64,000 nt of DNA from JAVBSX01 sp031549565 (GTDB taxonomy: Bacteria; Planctomycetota; Planctomycetia; Pirellulales; Thermoguttaceae), in NCBI GenBank assembly GCA_031549565.1, contig JAVBPO010000033.1:7292-71291 (forward strand), read 5' to 3'. The translations under genes were made by a program, and so were the position numbers. The stretch's first letter is position 1, and each line of letters begins with the position of its first letter. The notes beneath the pieces are model-generated. The model worked only from the letters and a program-made list of their open reading frames with translations, made no database searches and was not told where the DNA came from. This document shows positions 1-8,197 of this stretch, piece after piece.

Positions 1-990
1 GGCGGCGTCACGCCGAACTTCGACGACTGATCCCAGCGGCGTTCCGCGATGGGCGACGATGTTGCCCGGGACGAGACGCCTGGGATCGGTCCCTTCGAGC
101 CAACCGGTCGAAAACCCCCGGGAAAACGTGAGCGCGAGCCGTTCCAATTCCTTCGCGGGATCGGTCGGGCTTGTTTCCGCAATCATTGCGTCGATTGCGC
201 TGCGATAAATCCGCGTCGTTTCGGCGACGTATTCCGGCGGTTTCAGGCGGCCTTCGATCTTGAATGACGTGATACCGACGTCCCACATTCTCCGTAACAG
301 CGGTAGTGCCGCCAGATCGGTCGGGCTGAACACCGGGCGAGACGCCACGAGTTCCCTCTCGTCGTCCAGGAGCGTGTATGCCATCCGGCACGGTTGGGCG
401 CAACAGCCGCGGTTGGCACTACGACCGCCGAGAATCAGACTCGTGTAGCACTGCCCGGAAAAGCTGATGCAAAGCGCCCCGTGGACGAACGCTTCCAATT
501 CGAGGTCGGTGTTTTTGCGAAGTCTGCGGATCTGCTCCAGCGACAGTTCCCGAGGTAGCACCACGCGCCGGATCCCGTACCGTGCGGCCAGGGAAAACGC
601 TTCCGCCGACGTGAGACTCATCTGCGTCGATGCGTGGAGCGGCAATTCCGGACAGAAATGATGGGCAAGTCGCGCGATCCCCAGATCCTGAACGAGCACG
701 GCGTCAACGCGGCAACTCGCGAACTCGCGGAGCAGCGTTTCGATTCGCGGCAGTTCGTCGGCGAAAGCGAGCGTGTTGAGCGTCAGATAAGCCCGGACAT
801 TACGGCGGTGAAGCGACTCGACGACGTCGCCGAGTTTCTGTAGCGGAATGTTTTTCGCACGAATCCGGGCGTTAAAATTCCCGCCCGCAATCCCGAAGTA
901 AACGGCGTCGGCCCCGTTTTTCACGGCGGCGTGCATCGCCTCTTCCGACCCGGCGGGTGCGAGCAGTTCCGGCTTCGATAACTCTATCAT
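1..990 (-). CDS. Peptidase U32 family protein, C-terminus beyond window edge
   Basis: The reading frame starts at an ATG at 990 and is still open at base 1, giving 330 residues of a protein whose C-terminus lies outside the window. The start reads MIELSKPELLAPAGSEEAM, typical of U32 proteins. The family signature appears around residues 165-185 (EAFVHGALC followed by FSGQCYTS), and further cysteines follow in NRGCCAQPCR. Those cysteines resemble the Fe-S ligands of the RlhA/UbiU/TrhP branch, whose members act in RNA hydroxylation or O2-independent ubiquinone hydroxylation rather than proteolysis. Which subgroup this is cannot be told from the truncated sequence. Its ATG overlaps the stop of the upstream gene by four bases (ATGA), so the two are probably translationally coupled. 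Confidence 0.9.
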   Translation of the reverse strand, partial: MIELSKPELLAPAGSEEAMHAAVKNGADAVYFGIAGGNFNARIRAKNIPLQKLGDVVESLHRRNVRAYLTLNTLAFADELPRIETLLREFASCRVDAVLVQDLGIARLAHHFCPELPLHASTQMSLTSAEAFSLAARYGIRRVVLPRELSLEQIRRLRKNTDLELEAFVHGALCISFSGQCYTSLILGGRSANRGCCAQPCRMAYTLLDDERELVASRPVFSPTDLAALPLLRRMWDVGITSFKIEGRLKPPEYVAETTRIYRSAIDAMIAETSPTDPAKELERLALTFSRGFSTGWLEGTDPRRLVPGNIVAHRGTPLGSVVEVRRDAA

Positions 991-1829
991 CGACTCTCCC
1001 GGTTTTTCTTCACATCGGCGATGTATTCGGCCCAAAGGGTGTCAAGATCGGCGCCGCACGCGGTTTGAAAAAACGCGTCTTCGTACTTGCCTTCCCGCAT
1101 GATTTTGTTCAGTTGGGGAACAAGATCGGGACACTTGTTCTTCTCAAGCCACATGAAAAACGCGGCGGTAATCTGGTATGCGTCGGTGTACTTCGCGCGG
1201 TCCGGATGAAAGGGCCGCATCGGGGCGTCCGGCTCGAACTGGGCGTGTCGGATGTAGTCGGCGATTCCCTCGGTCACCCAGCCGGGATTGCCGTTGCGAT
1301 ACCCCTGGATCACGTGAACCAGTTCGTGGACGACCATTCCCCAATCGTCCGGGCGCGAGGTCACCCAATCGGACGATATCACGATCGCATTGCCCGAGGA
1401 GTACGCGACGCCATCCATCTTTTTGAACACGAGGTTGAGCCTTTTCGGCGAAACGTGTCCCTCGGTCGCGAGGTATTGCTCAAGTTTCGGGTGCCAAGTC
1501 TTGCAAAGTTCGACCGCTTTTTGAGCCCACTCTTCGATTCCCGGCGCGTCTTTCGCGGACGGATCGATTGTGTATGTGATCTCAAGCGTTTGCGAGTAAA
1601 GGGAAACCTCCTTGAACATCGCTTCCAGGTAAGGACGAACCGTCTCGGGCGCCTTTTCGATTTCCGCTTCCGTGAAATCCGACTGCTGTCCCCGCTGGAT
1701 CACGACGATCTTCGCCGGTTGGTCGCCGGTTTTTACGACGAAAAGCGTCGTCCCGCGAGGAAGCGTCGGTTGCGAAAAGCAATAAGCGGGACACAATAAA
1801 AACAACAGGGCGAGAGCAATATTTTTCAT
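987..1829 (-). CDS. Exported basic-secretory-protein (BSP)-like putative zinc metallopeptidase
   Basis: This 280-residue protein begins MKNIALALLFLLCPAYCFSQ, a clear Sec signal peptide, so the mature protein is exported. I chose this ATG over an in-frame upstream one (1892) because it begins the signal peptide. Residues 168-172 are His-Glu-Leu-Val-His, an HExxH zinc motif, and WVTEGIADY at about 184-192 supplies a likely third ligand. Motif spacing and the GNPGWVTEGIADYIR segment match the plant basic secretory protein family (PF04450). Substrate is unknown. Its stop overlaps the start of the U32 gene, so they form a two-gene unit. A terminator-like hairpin separates it from thrC upstream. 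Confidence 0.8.
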   Translation of the reverse strand: MKNIALALLFLLCPAYCFSQPTLPRGTTLFVVKTGDQPAKIVVIQRGQQSDFTEAEIEKAPETVRPYLEAMFKEVSLYSQTLEITYTIDPSAKDAPGIEEWAQKAVELCKTWHPKLEQYLATEGHVSPKRLNLVFKKMDGVAYSSGNAIVISSDWVTSRPDDWGMVVHELVHVIQGYRNGNPGWVTEGIADYIRHAQFEPDAPMRPFHPDRAKYTDAYQITAAFFMWLEKNKCPDLVPQLNKIMREGKYEDAFFQTACGADLDTLWAEYIADVKKNRESR

Positions 1830-1842
1830 GACTTTTGAAAAC

Positions 1843-1870
1843 AAAAAACGAGCCGGGATCTGCGATCCCG
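1843..1870 (-). terminator. Rho-independent terminator after thrC
   Basis: On the minus strand a hairpin with seven-base arms CGGGATC and GATCCCG and a three-base loop is followed by GGCTCG and six T residues. It lies just past the thrC stop codon (1897). The same palindrome recurs at 60923-60946, so this terminator belongs to a small dispersed repeat. Confidence 0.65.
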
Positions 1871-1896
1871 ACAAGAAAAAACGAAAAAACATCAGA

Positions 1897-3282
1897 TTAT
1901 CGCAGCAATTTTATAATTTCCTCCAAATCGTTCGGGCAACTCAGCGGCCGGTTGGCGAATTCCGTTGTTTTGACACCTCTCTTTCCGAGAACGTCCTCGA
2001 AGAACGTCTTGTCGGTACCGTGATAGGCGACCGTCGCGTTCGGGTCCTTGAGTTGGTGCCCGGTCAAGATGCAGACGACGCGGTCCGTCTTGCCGATCAC
2101 CCCTTCGGCGACCAGCTTTTTCGTACCGGCCAGCGACGCCGCGCTCGCCGGCTCGCAACCGAGTCCGTTGGCGCCGACTTGCGCCTTGGCGTCAAGAATC
2201 TCCTGCTCCGACACTTCGCGGACGGCGCCGTCGCAAAAATCGAGCGCACGAAGGCATTTCGTCAGATTGACCGGGCGGTTGATTTCGATTGCGCTCGCAA
2301 TCGTCGACGCTTTGCGGCCTTCGGCGTCCATTTGATCGAAAAACGTTTTGATTTTCTCGGTGTCGAACCGACCGCCGTTCCAGCGGAGCTTTTCCTGTTC
2401 GTAGAGCCGGTAAAGCGTGTTCGCTCCGACGGCGTTGATAATCGCCAGTCGCGGTACTTTTTTCAACAGTCCGAGCTTGTGCAGTTCGAGAAACGCTTTG
2501 CCGAACGCACTGGAATTGCCGAGGTTGCCGCCGGGCACGACGATCCAGTCGGGCGAATCCCAACGGAGCGCTTCGAGTACGCGCAACATGATCGTTTTCT
2601 GTCCTTCGAGCCGGAACGGATTGACGCTGTTGACCAAATAGATGCCGAGCTCCTTCGACACTTCCTGGACCCGTCGCATCGCGTCGTCGAAATCGCCTTG
2701 GATCTGGATCGTTTTCGCACCGTAATCGAGTCCCTGCGACAGCTTGCCGTAAGCGATCTTGCCGGATCCGATGAAGATCACCGCCTGCATGATTTTCGTA
2801 ACCGCCGAATAGATCGCCAGCGAAGCGCTCGTGTTCCCGGTCGACGCGCACGCCGCCTGTTTCGCGCCGACCAGTTTTCCGTGCGTGAACGCCGCGGACA
2901 TCCCGTTGTCCTTGAACGAGCCGGACGGATTCATTCCTTCGTATTGAAGATAAAGCGAACCGGAATTCAGTCCGGCGTAAGCGCACGCCCCGGTCGCGTT
3001 TTGCAGAAGCGTCTGTCCTTCGCCGATGGTCACGCATTCGCTCAGCGGCGCAAACGGCAAGAGTTCATGAAACCGCCAAACACCGCTCAAGCGATGCGGA
3101 TTGCTTCGCTCGCTCCAATATTTTTCGAATTCGGCAAGCGATTTCGGGACCGGGAGTTTGTCCCAGCGGTAGTCGACGTCGAGCAGATTCCCGCACTTCG
3201 GGCAGGCATGGAGGATTTCAGTGATCCCAAAAGTACTCCGGCAGTCGGGATGAAGACAACGTTGAAAAGCAAGTTCGGACAT
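1897..3282 (-). CDS. thrC: Threonine synthase
   Basis: A 461-residue PLP-dependent enzyme converting O-phosphohomoserine to threonine. An N-terminal zinc ribbon (C9, C14, C27, C30; the last pair as CPKC) precedes the fold-type II core. NPSGSFKDNGMS carries the PLP lysine (K124). Other landmarks are STGNTSAS and VVPGGNLGNS, the phosphate-binding loop. I start at MSELAFQRC because the zinc ribbon follows directly, as in other family members. The frame stays open to an ATG at 3369 with a purine-rich upstream stretch, so a 29-residue extension cannot be excluded. The gene is monocistronic by its 3' terminator. Confidence 0.95.
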   Translation of the reverse strand: MSELAFQRCLHPDCRSTFGITEILHACPKCGNLLDVDYRWDKLPVPKSLAEFEKYWSERSNPHRLSGVWRFHELLPFAPLSECVTIGEGQTLLQNATGACAYAGLNSGSLYLQYEGMNPSGSFKDNGMSAAFTHGKLVGAKQAACASTGNTSASLAIYSAVTKIMQAVIFIGSGKIAYGKLSQGLDYGAKTIQIQGDFDDAMRRVQEVSKELGIYLVNSVNPFRLEGQKTIMLRVLEALRWDSPDWIVVPGGNLGNSSAFGKAFLELHKLGLLKKVPRLAIINAVGANTLYRLYEQEKLRWNGGRFDTEKIKTFFDQMDAEGRKASTIASAIEINRPVNLTKCLRALDFCDGAVREVSEQEILDAKAQVGANGLGCEPASAASLAGTKKLVAEGVIGKTDRVVCILTGHQLKDPNATVAYHGTDKTFFEDVLGKRGVKTTEFANRPLSCPNDLEEIIKLLR

Positions 3283-3441
3283 GGAAGGCAATGAAAAAGG
3301 GTGGAAAACACGCAATATAACACCAAAAACCAGAGCGGGAAGCGTAAGCGAGCGCATCTTTCTTCCCATCCTTTCTTCCCTTTTCCCTCTTTTCCTTCTT
3401 TATTCCATAAACAGGCCGAGTCAAGTTCACGCCGCTTGCCG

Positions 3442-4032
3442 TTATTCCGACTCCATCAACTTCTCAATCGCTTGCGTTTCCGGGTTGACGAGGAGAATTT
3501 TGCCGTCCGGGCCGATCACCAAGACCGTCGGGATCGCGGAAACACCGTACTCCTGAACGATTTCGGTTTCCCAACCACCGGCGAGACCGTGAATCCACGA
3601 CATTTCCCGCTTGGCGAGGAATTTGCCGACGGCTTTTTCGTCCTTGGCATCGTCAAGACTGACTCCGATCAAAACGAAACGATCGTCGCTCTTGATTTTC
3701 GAATGGAGCGATTTCAGTTCCGGCAGCTTCCTCAGACAAGGGCCGCACCAGGTCGCCCAGAAGTCGAGGATCACGTATTTTCCCTTGAAGTCGGAAAGTT
3801 TGACCAATTCTTCCTTGGCTTTTTTCTCCGCTTTCAGTTCTTCGGTTTGCGTCGTGGCAGCGGGAAAAACTCGTTTCAGCTCAAAATCGGGCGCCGATTG
3901 TCCGACTTCGATCAACGGAATGGACAGAACGGGAACATCTGAGTTGCTTCCCCAAAGTGGGGCGGCCAACGGCACGCAGAATAGCGAATAAAGGAGCGTC
4001 AAAAGCACCAATCGTGGGAGAAATCGCAGCAT
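3442..4032 (-). CDS. TlpA-like thioredoxin-fold thiol-disulfide protein, exported
   Basis: 196 residues. Residues 1-25 form a signal peptide or N-terminal anchor (MLRFLPRLVLLTLLYSLFCV). The mature part is an AhpC/TSA-Redoxin domain with GQSAPDFEL near residue 44 and the redox motif WCGPC (C96, C99) in DFWATWCGPC. GVSAIPTVLVIGPDG carries the cis-proline loop. TlpA/ResA-type proteins reduce or oxidise thiols in the periplasm. The gene stands alone between convergent or unrelated neighbours, so its partner is not indicated. Confidence 0.88.
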   Translation of the reverse strand: MLRFLPRLVLLTLLYSLFCVPLAAPLWGSNSDVPVLSIPLIEVGQSAPDFELKRVFPAATTQTEELKAEKKAKEELVKLSDFKGKYVILDFWATWCGPCLRKLPELKSLHSKIKSDDRFVLIGVSLDDAKDEKAVGKFLAKREMSWIHGLAGGWETEIVQEYGVSAIPTVLVIGPDGKILLVNPETQAIEKLMESE

Positions 4033-4087
4033 AACAATACCTGTCGTATACGGTCAAGGGGGAATGGTGGTAAACGGTTTGACCCGC

Positions 4088-4093
4088 ATTATA
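4088..4093 (-). promoter_or_regulatory. Consensus -10 element upstream of the TlpA-like gene
   Basis: The minus strand reads TATAAT here, about 55 bases before the ATG at 4032. No good -35 is visible at 16-18 bases spacing. Confidence 0.45.
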
Positions 4094-4132
4094 CCAAAAA
4101 TTCCCCCAACCCGTAAAGTCGGCCTGAATATT

Positions 4133-5239
4133 TTATGCAGCCTTGGGAAGCGACTTCGGCGTGATCACAACGGTCGGCTTGCGGAATTCGAGGGTCGATT
4201 CATGGATCGGATCGAGAATTTCCGCAAGAATCGCGTCGCAAACGTCGCAAACGACGTCGGTTTCGATCGCGTCCATCGGATTGTGCGATTTCGAGCCGAG
4301 ATGAATCGCTTGGATCGAACGATTTTGCCGCCCATAGGGCCCGAACCGAGACGGCGAGGTCGCGCCGAACAGCCCGATACAGCGTGTTCCGACGGCGGCG
4401 GAGATTTCCAAAGCGGAGCATTCCGGCCCAACGACGATCGTTGCCCGTTGAATCATCGCCCCCAGTTCGCTTGAGCAAACCGACGGGCAGAGAATCGCGG
4501 CTTCACTTGCGGATTCCACGACGCTTTCAGCAACGCTTTTTTCAGTCGAACCGTTCCAAAGGACAAGCGAAGGAAGATTCCATTGCTCGAAAAGATACTT
4601 GGCAAGGCCGGAATAACGCTCCAAACGACGAGCGGGAGTCGAGGTATCCGCGCCGGGACCGAGGATCGCGAAATGGTGATTCAGCCCAACCCAAGCGAGC
4701 TTTTCCACGGCTCGGGCTCGGTCCGTTTCGCTTTCACACAGATCGAAAGCGACGCTGCAACCGTGGACGCCCAACGGCTCCAAAAGCTGCAAAATCCGGT
4801 CGATTTCGTGCTCTTCGTCCGGCGTAACGCGGATGTTGTTCAGGAAGTTGCTTTGGTGAGAATGCTCCGACTTCGCGAAACCGATCCGATACCTTGCGCC
4901 GGAAATCCAAGCGGCGAGGATACTCTGAAAGCTGCCGTGCAGATCGAGGGAAATTTCCGGTTGAACACGTGCAAGCCGGCTGCGAAGGTGTCGCACACCT
5001 TCCCAAGAGCGGTTCCAATTTCTCGGGGCGACGAGAATTCGGTTCAACGCCCGATGTCCTTTGAGAACCGCAACGCCCCGATCGTCGACAAGCCAGGTAA
5101 TTTCGGCGAACGGATAACGCAGACGCAACGCGACCAGCAAAGGAAGCCCTCGAAGGACTTCGCTTTCCGATCCGAACCGGATCAGCACAATTTTCTTGGG
5201 TTGCTCCGGCAAACGATCGATCGTGCGTCGAAAAAACAT
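4133..5239 (-). CDS. Glycosyltransferase family 9 (ADP-heptose:LPS heptosyltransferase-like)
   Basis: 368 residues with the two-Rossmann GT-B plan of WaaC/WaaF/WaaQ proteins. The N-terminal half opens with KKIVLIRFGSESEVLRGLPL and includes SLDLHGSFQS and ISGARYRIGF. The C-terminal half has ILGPGADTSTPARR and the donor-binding region RATIVVGPECSALEISAAVG followed by CIGLFGATSPSRFGP. These enzymes add heptoses to the lipopolysaccharide inner core, so this supports an LPS-bearing outer membrane. A low-identity paralogue with another sugar donor is possible. Confidence 0.85.
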   Translation of the reverse strand: MFFRRTIDRLPEQPKKIVLIRFGSESEVLRGLPLLVALRLRYPFAEITWLVDDRGVAVLKGHRALNRILVAPRNWNRSWEGVRHLRSRLARVQPEISLDLHGSFQSILAAWISGARYRIGFAKSEHSHQSNFLNNIRVTPDEEHEIDRILQLLEPLGVHGCSVAFDLCESETDRARAVEKLAWVGLNHHFAILGPGADTSTPARRLERYSGLAKYLFEQWNLPSLVLWNGSTEKSVAESVVESASEAAILCPSVCSSELGAMIQRATIVVGPECSALEISAAVGTRCIGLFGATSPSRFGPYGRQNRSIQAIHLGSKSHNPMDAIETDVVCDVCDAILAEILDPIHESTLEFRKPTVVITPKSLPKAA

Positions 5240-5384
5240 CTGTCGTTGTGGAAATAAATGGACTGTCCTAAGGAATTATCGGCAAAACAGACTCACAGTA
5301 TGAATGAACTGGTGAAAAACCGGTTCGGTTTGGTATTGTGCGTAAGCCGCGCAGCCTGTAACGCGAAATGTCATCTTTCGAATC

Positions 5385-5479
5385 AGAGCCGCGCACGAAG
5401 TAAGCGGTATTGTGGTTCACGCAGTGGAAAACATTGCAGCGAGATCGACTCGAACACCTCTTACTTCGTGCGAGGCTCT
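5385..5479. repeat. Inverted repeat, 20-bp arms around a 55-bp centre
   Basis: Arms at 5385-5404 and 5460-5479 are complementary with one mismatch; the shared core is GCACGAAGTAAG. The AATCAGAGCCGCGCACG part of the left side recurs in opposite orientation at about 17999-18018, so it belongs to a dispersed family. Function unknown. Confidence 0.6.
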
Positions 5480-5537
5480 TTGAGGGACCGTCATAATTTA
5501 GGTAGAATAAACAGGAATATAACGTTTAAAAGAGCCA

Positions 5538-5608
5538 AACGCCGGTCCCCTCTCCTCCGGAATACCGGGGGCAAGGGGACCATCTTTTCTGATCGAAATT
5601 CTTCCCAG
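5538..5608. repeat. Family-A GC-rich dispersed palindrome
   Basis: Contains GCCGGTCCCCTCTCC, CCGGAATACCGGGGGC and AGGGGACCATCTTTTC. Relatives lie at 17608-17650 (truncated), 17934-17991, 20326-20462 and 47796-47906. Confidence 0.7.
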
Positions 5609-6082
5609 TTTATTATTCTTTGTTTGCTATTTTACCCATTTCACGACGGTCCCTCTGAGTGGCGTAATCCCAGGTTGAGTCCAACACAAGAGAACCGCCT
5701 ACACGAACTTTAGCGTTTTTAGAAAGAATAACGATCATTCCGCTTGTAACCGATAATTCAAAAACGAATATCGAATTTTTCAATCATCCCTGATTTTCGG
5801 GCGGGACTGATTGCGTTTCGGGGATTTCCTGAGTATATTCTGGAACATACTTTCTCTCTTGTACGTATTAAAGAAGTATGTCATTTGGAAAGGGCTCGAG
5901 GCCCCGGCCCGGATTTTTGCACGAAGAGATCGGAAACACGGAAGAACGCAATGCGGCTCCGTCTCTTGTGCCGCGCTTACGACGGGCGTTGTTCCGCTTC
6001 CTCTCATCGTTTGGAAGAATGGACTGTCGTCGGAAACTAATCGACTACGGACGACTGACCACCGACTACTGACGATCGATTC

Positions 6083-8161
6083 ATGAGCAACGACCAACCT
6101 TTTGATCCGAATCTTGTCGAGCAGACACGGCTCCAGATTCGCGCGATGGTCAACGAGATCACGCAGCTATCGAAACTCGATATTCCGCCGGAAGAGTTTC
6201 ATGCGGAAGCGTTGCCGAAAATCGTAACCGCTCTGGCCGCGATCGGCGGGGCGCTGTGGACCGTCGACGATCGCGGGGCGCTTTCCCTCGGATACCAGGT
6301 CAATATGCAGGAGCTTCGGCTCGGCGAATCGGAAGAGGTCGCCAAGAGACACAGTCGGCTCCTCTACAAAATGCTGCAAAGCAAGGACGACGGAACGCTG
6401 GTCATGCCCCGTTCCGGCGCCGAAGGGGACGACGAAGCCGGTAATCCGACCGATTTTCTCCTCGTGTTCGCCCCGGTTCGCACGGAACTGGAAACCGTCG
6501 GCTTGATCGAAGTCGCCCAACGCGCCGATACCGGGCCGGTCGCTCAAAAAGGATATATCAAATTCCTCGGGCAAATGGGCGGATTCGTTGCCGACTATTA
6601 CAAGAACCGGCAACTCCGCAATTTCAGCGAACGGCAAACCCTCTGGACGTTGCTCGAAGAATTTACCCGCACGATCCATAAAACGCTCGATCTGCGGGAA
6701 ACCGCCTACACCGTCGTCAACGAAGGACGCCGTCTGATCGAATGCGACCGGGTCAGTATCGCGATCAATCGGGGGGGGAAGAGCGTGATCGAGTCGGTTA
6801 GCGGTCAGGATATGGTCGACAAACGCTCGACCACGATCAAATTGCTCGGCAAACTCGCGACCTCGGTCGTCAAGTGCAACGAACCGATCTGGTACACCGG
6901 CGACACATCCGATTTCGCGCCGCAGGTCGAAAAAGCGGTCGAGGATTACGTCGACGAATCACACACGAAAATGATCGCCGTCTTCCCGTTGACGAAAGTC
7001 AAGCTGGAAGAAGCGCCCGAGGAGGATCTCGCCGCCCGGGAAAAGCCGGAACCGCCGTTCGGGGCGCTGATCGTCGAACAGATCGAGGACAGTCGGATCC
7101 CGGAGCGAATGAGAAAGCGGGTCGAAATCGTCGCCGACCACGCCTGTTCGGCGCTCGGCAATTCGATGGACCATAACAGCGTCTTCCTGATGCCGGTTTG
7201 GCGGACGATCGGGAAATCGAAGATACTCGTTTCCGCGCGGATGTTGCCGAAAACGATTTCCGTTTCCTTGGCGGTACTCGCCGCGCTGCTGGCGATGATC
7301 TTCGTTCCGTGGAACTTCAACATGTCGTGCGACGGCAATCTTGAGCCTGAGAATCGTCGCTTCGTTTATCCGGCGATCGAGGGGAAAATCATCCAGGTCA
7401 ACGTCGATCACGACGATATCGTCGAGAAAGATCAGATTTTGGCCGTGATGCAGAACACCGATCTGGAAATGCGCGAAACGCAACTCCTGGGGGAAAAAGC
7501 CGAGTTGGCGACGCAGTTGAGCAACATGCGAATGGAACGAAGCCAGCCGACTCAACCGGACCGATTGCAGGAAATCATCGGAGGAATTCAGGTCGTGGAA
7601 GCACGGATTCAAACGAACGCCGAGATGCTCGAATTGCTGGCCATTCAAAAAGAAGACCTGATTATCCGAGCTCCGATCAGCGGGACCGTGATTACGTTAG
7701 ACGTGAAGAAGAATCTGCTCGACCATCCCGTGACCCGGGGGACGCCCCTGCTGGAAATCGCGGACACTGATCGGAACAAGCCGTGGAAGCTGGAATTGGA
7801 CATGCCGGAAAAGCGAATGGGGCATGTGATCAACTTCCGGAACCAGTTGAAGAAAAAAAACCCGAAGGCCGAACCGGATGTCGAGTTCGTGCTCGCTTCC
7901 AACGCGGATGTCAAGTATAATGGAAAGATGGATTCGATCCACGATCGCGCCGAAGTTCGCGGCGAAGCCGGCGCCGCAGGCGGAGGCAACACGGTCCGGA
8001 TCAAAGCAACCATCGCGGATCAAACTCAACTCCCCCAGGAAATGCGGCCCGGCACAAGCTGCAAAGCCAAGGTCAAATGCGGCAAACAACCGCTCGGCTA
8101 CGTCCTGTTCCACGAAGCGATCGCATTTTTCCAACGCCAAATACTGTTCCGATTTTTCTAA
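6083..8161 (+). CDS. GAF-domain / HlyD-like membrane fusion protein
   Basis: 692 residues. The cytoplasmic N-terminal half (about 30-180 and 200-360) looks like two GAF-type sensory domains, the second with VVNEGRRLIECDRVSIAI. A single transmembrane helix follows at about 390-412. The rest is an HlyD/periplasmic-adaptor arrangement: a split lipoyl/barrel domain starting VYPAIEGKIIQVNV at about 429, a coiled hairpin at about 465-530, and the return strand LIIRAPISGTVITLDV. Fusing a GAF sensor to an adaptor suggests signal-dependent export or tethering. It leads a plus-strand cluster with another HlyD protein, an M50-HlyD protease and an FHA protein. No ABC ATPase or TolC-like channel is nearby. 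Confidence 0.8.
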   Translation: MSNDQPFDPNLVEQTRLQIRAMVNEITQLSKLDIPPEEFHAEALPKIVTALAAIGGALWTVDDRGALSLGYQVNMQELRLGESEEVAKRHSRLLYKMLQSKDDGTLVMPRSGAEGDDEAGNPTDFLLVFAPVRTELETVGLIEVAQRADTGPVAQKGYIKFLGQMGGFVADYYKNRQLRNFSERQTLWTLLEEFTRTIHKTLDLRETAYTVVNEGRRLIECDRVSIAINRGGKSVIESVSGQDMVDKRSTTIKLLGKLATSVVKCNEPIWYTGDTSDFAPQVEKAVEDYVDESHTKMIAVFPLTKVKLEEAPEEDLAAREKPEPPFGALIVEQIEDSRIPERMRKRVEIVADHACSALGNSMDHNSVFLMPVWRTIGKSKILVSARMLPKTISVSLAVLAALLAMIFVPWNFNMSCDGNLEPENRRFVYPAIEGKIIQVNVDHDDIVEKDQILAVMQNTDLEMRETQLLGEKAELATQLSNMRMERSQPTQPDRLQEIIGGIQVVEARIQTNAEMLELLAIQKEDLIIRAPISGTVITLDVKKNLLDHPVTRGTPLLEIADTDRNKPWKLELDMPEKRMGHVINFRNQLKKKNPKAEPDVEFVLASNADVKYNGKMDSIHDRAEVRGEAGAAGGGNTVRIKATIADQTQLPQEMRPGTSCKAKVKCGKQPLGYVLFHEAIAFFQRQILFRFF

Positions 8162-8167
8162 GAAACC

Positions 8168-8194
8168 TAATTCATAATTCATAATTCATAATTA
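8168..8194. repeat. Heptamer array TAATTCA, directly before an ATG
   Basis: Three full TAATTCA units and a partial fourth, ending 3 bases before the start codon at 8198. No Shine-Dalgarno sequence lies between array and ATG. Confidence 0.85.
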
Positions 8195-8197
8195 ATC

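Larger units (their letters stand above)
5240..6082. other. 843-bp spacer without a credible gene
   Basis: Separates divergently transcribed genes. It holds a 20-bp inverted repeat (5385-5404 / 5460-5479) and one copy of a GC-rich dispersed palindrome (5538-5608). Its open frames have no coherent protein sequence. Its last 40 bases before the ATG at 6083 carry degenerate CGACTACTGA repeats. Confidence 0.6.

Noticed and set aside
1828..3294. Plus-strand frame of about 488 codons opposite thrC
   Set aside because: Antisense shadow; no domain-like sequence, while the opposite strand encodes an unmistakable threonine synthase.
3283..3369. N-terminal extension of threonine synthase from the ATG at 3369
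   Set aside because: A purine-rich stretch precedes it, but the extension (hydrophobic, 29 residues) is not typical of ThrC and the zinc ribbon begins right after the ATG at 3282.
5258..5713. 151-codon plus-strand frame in the spacer before the GAF-HlyD gene
   Set aside because: It runs through an inverted repeat and a family-A repeat, with Arg/Ser/Asn-rich nonsense composition.
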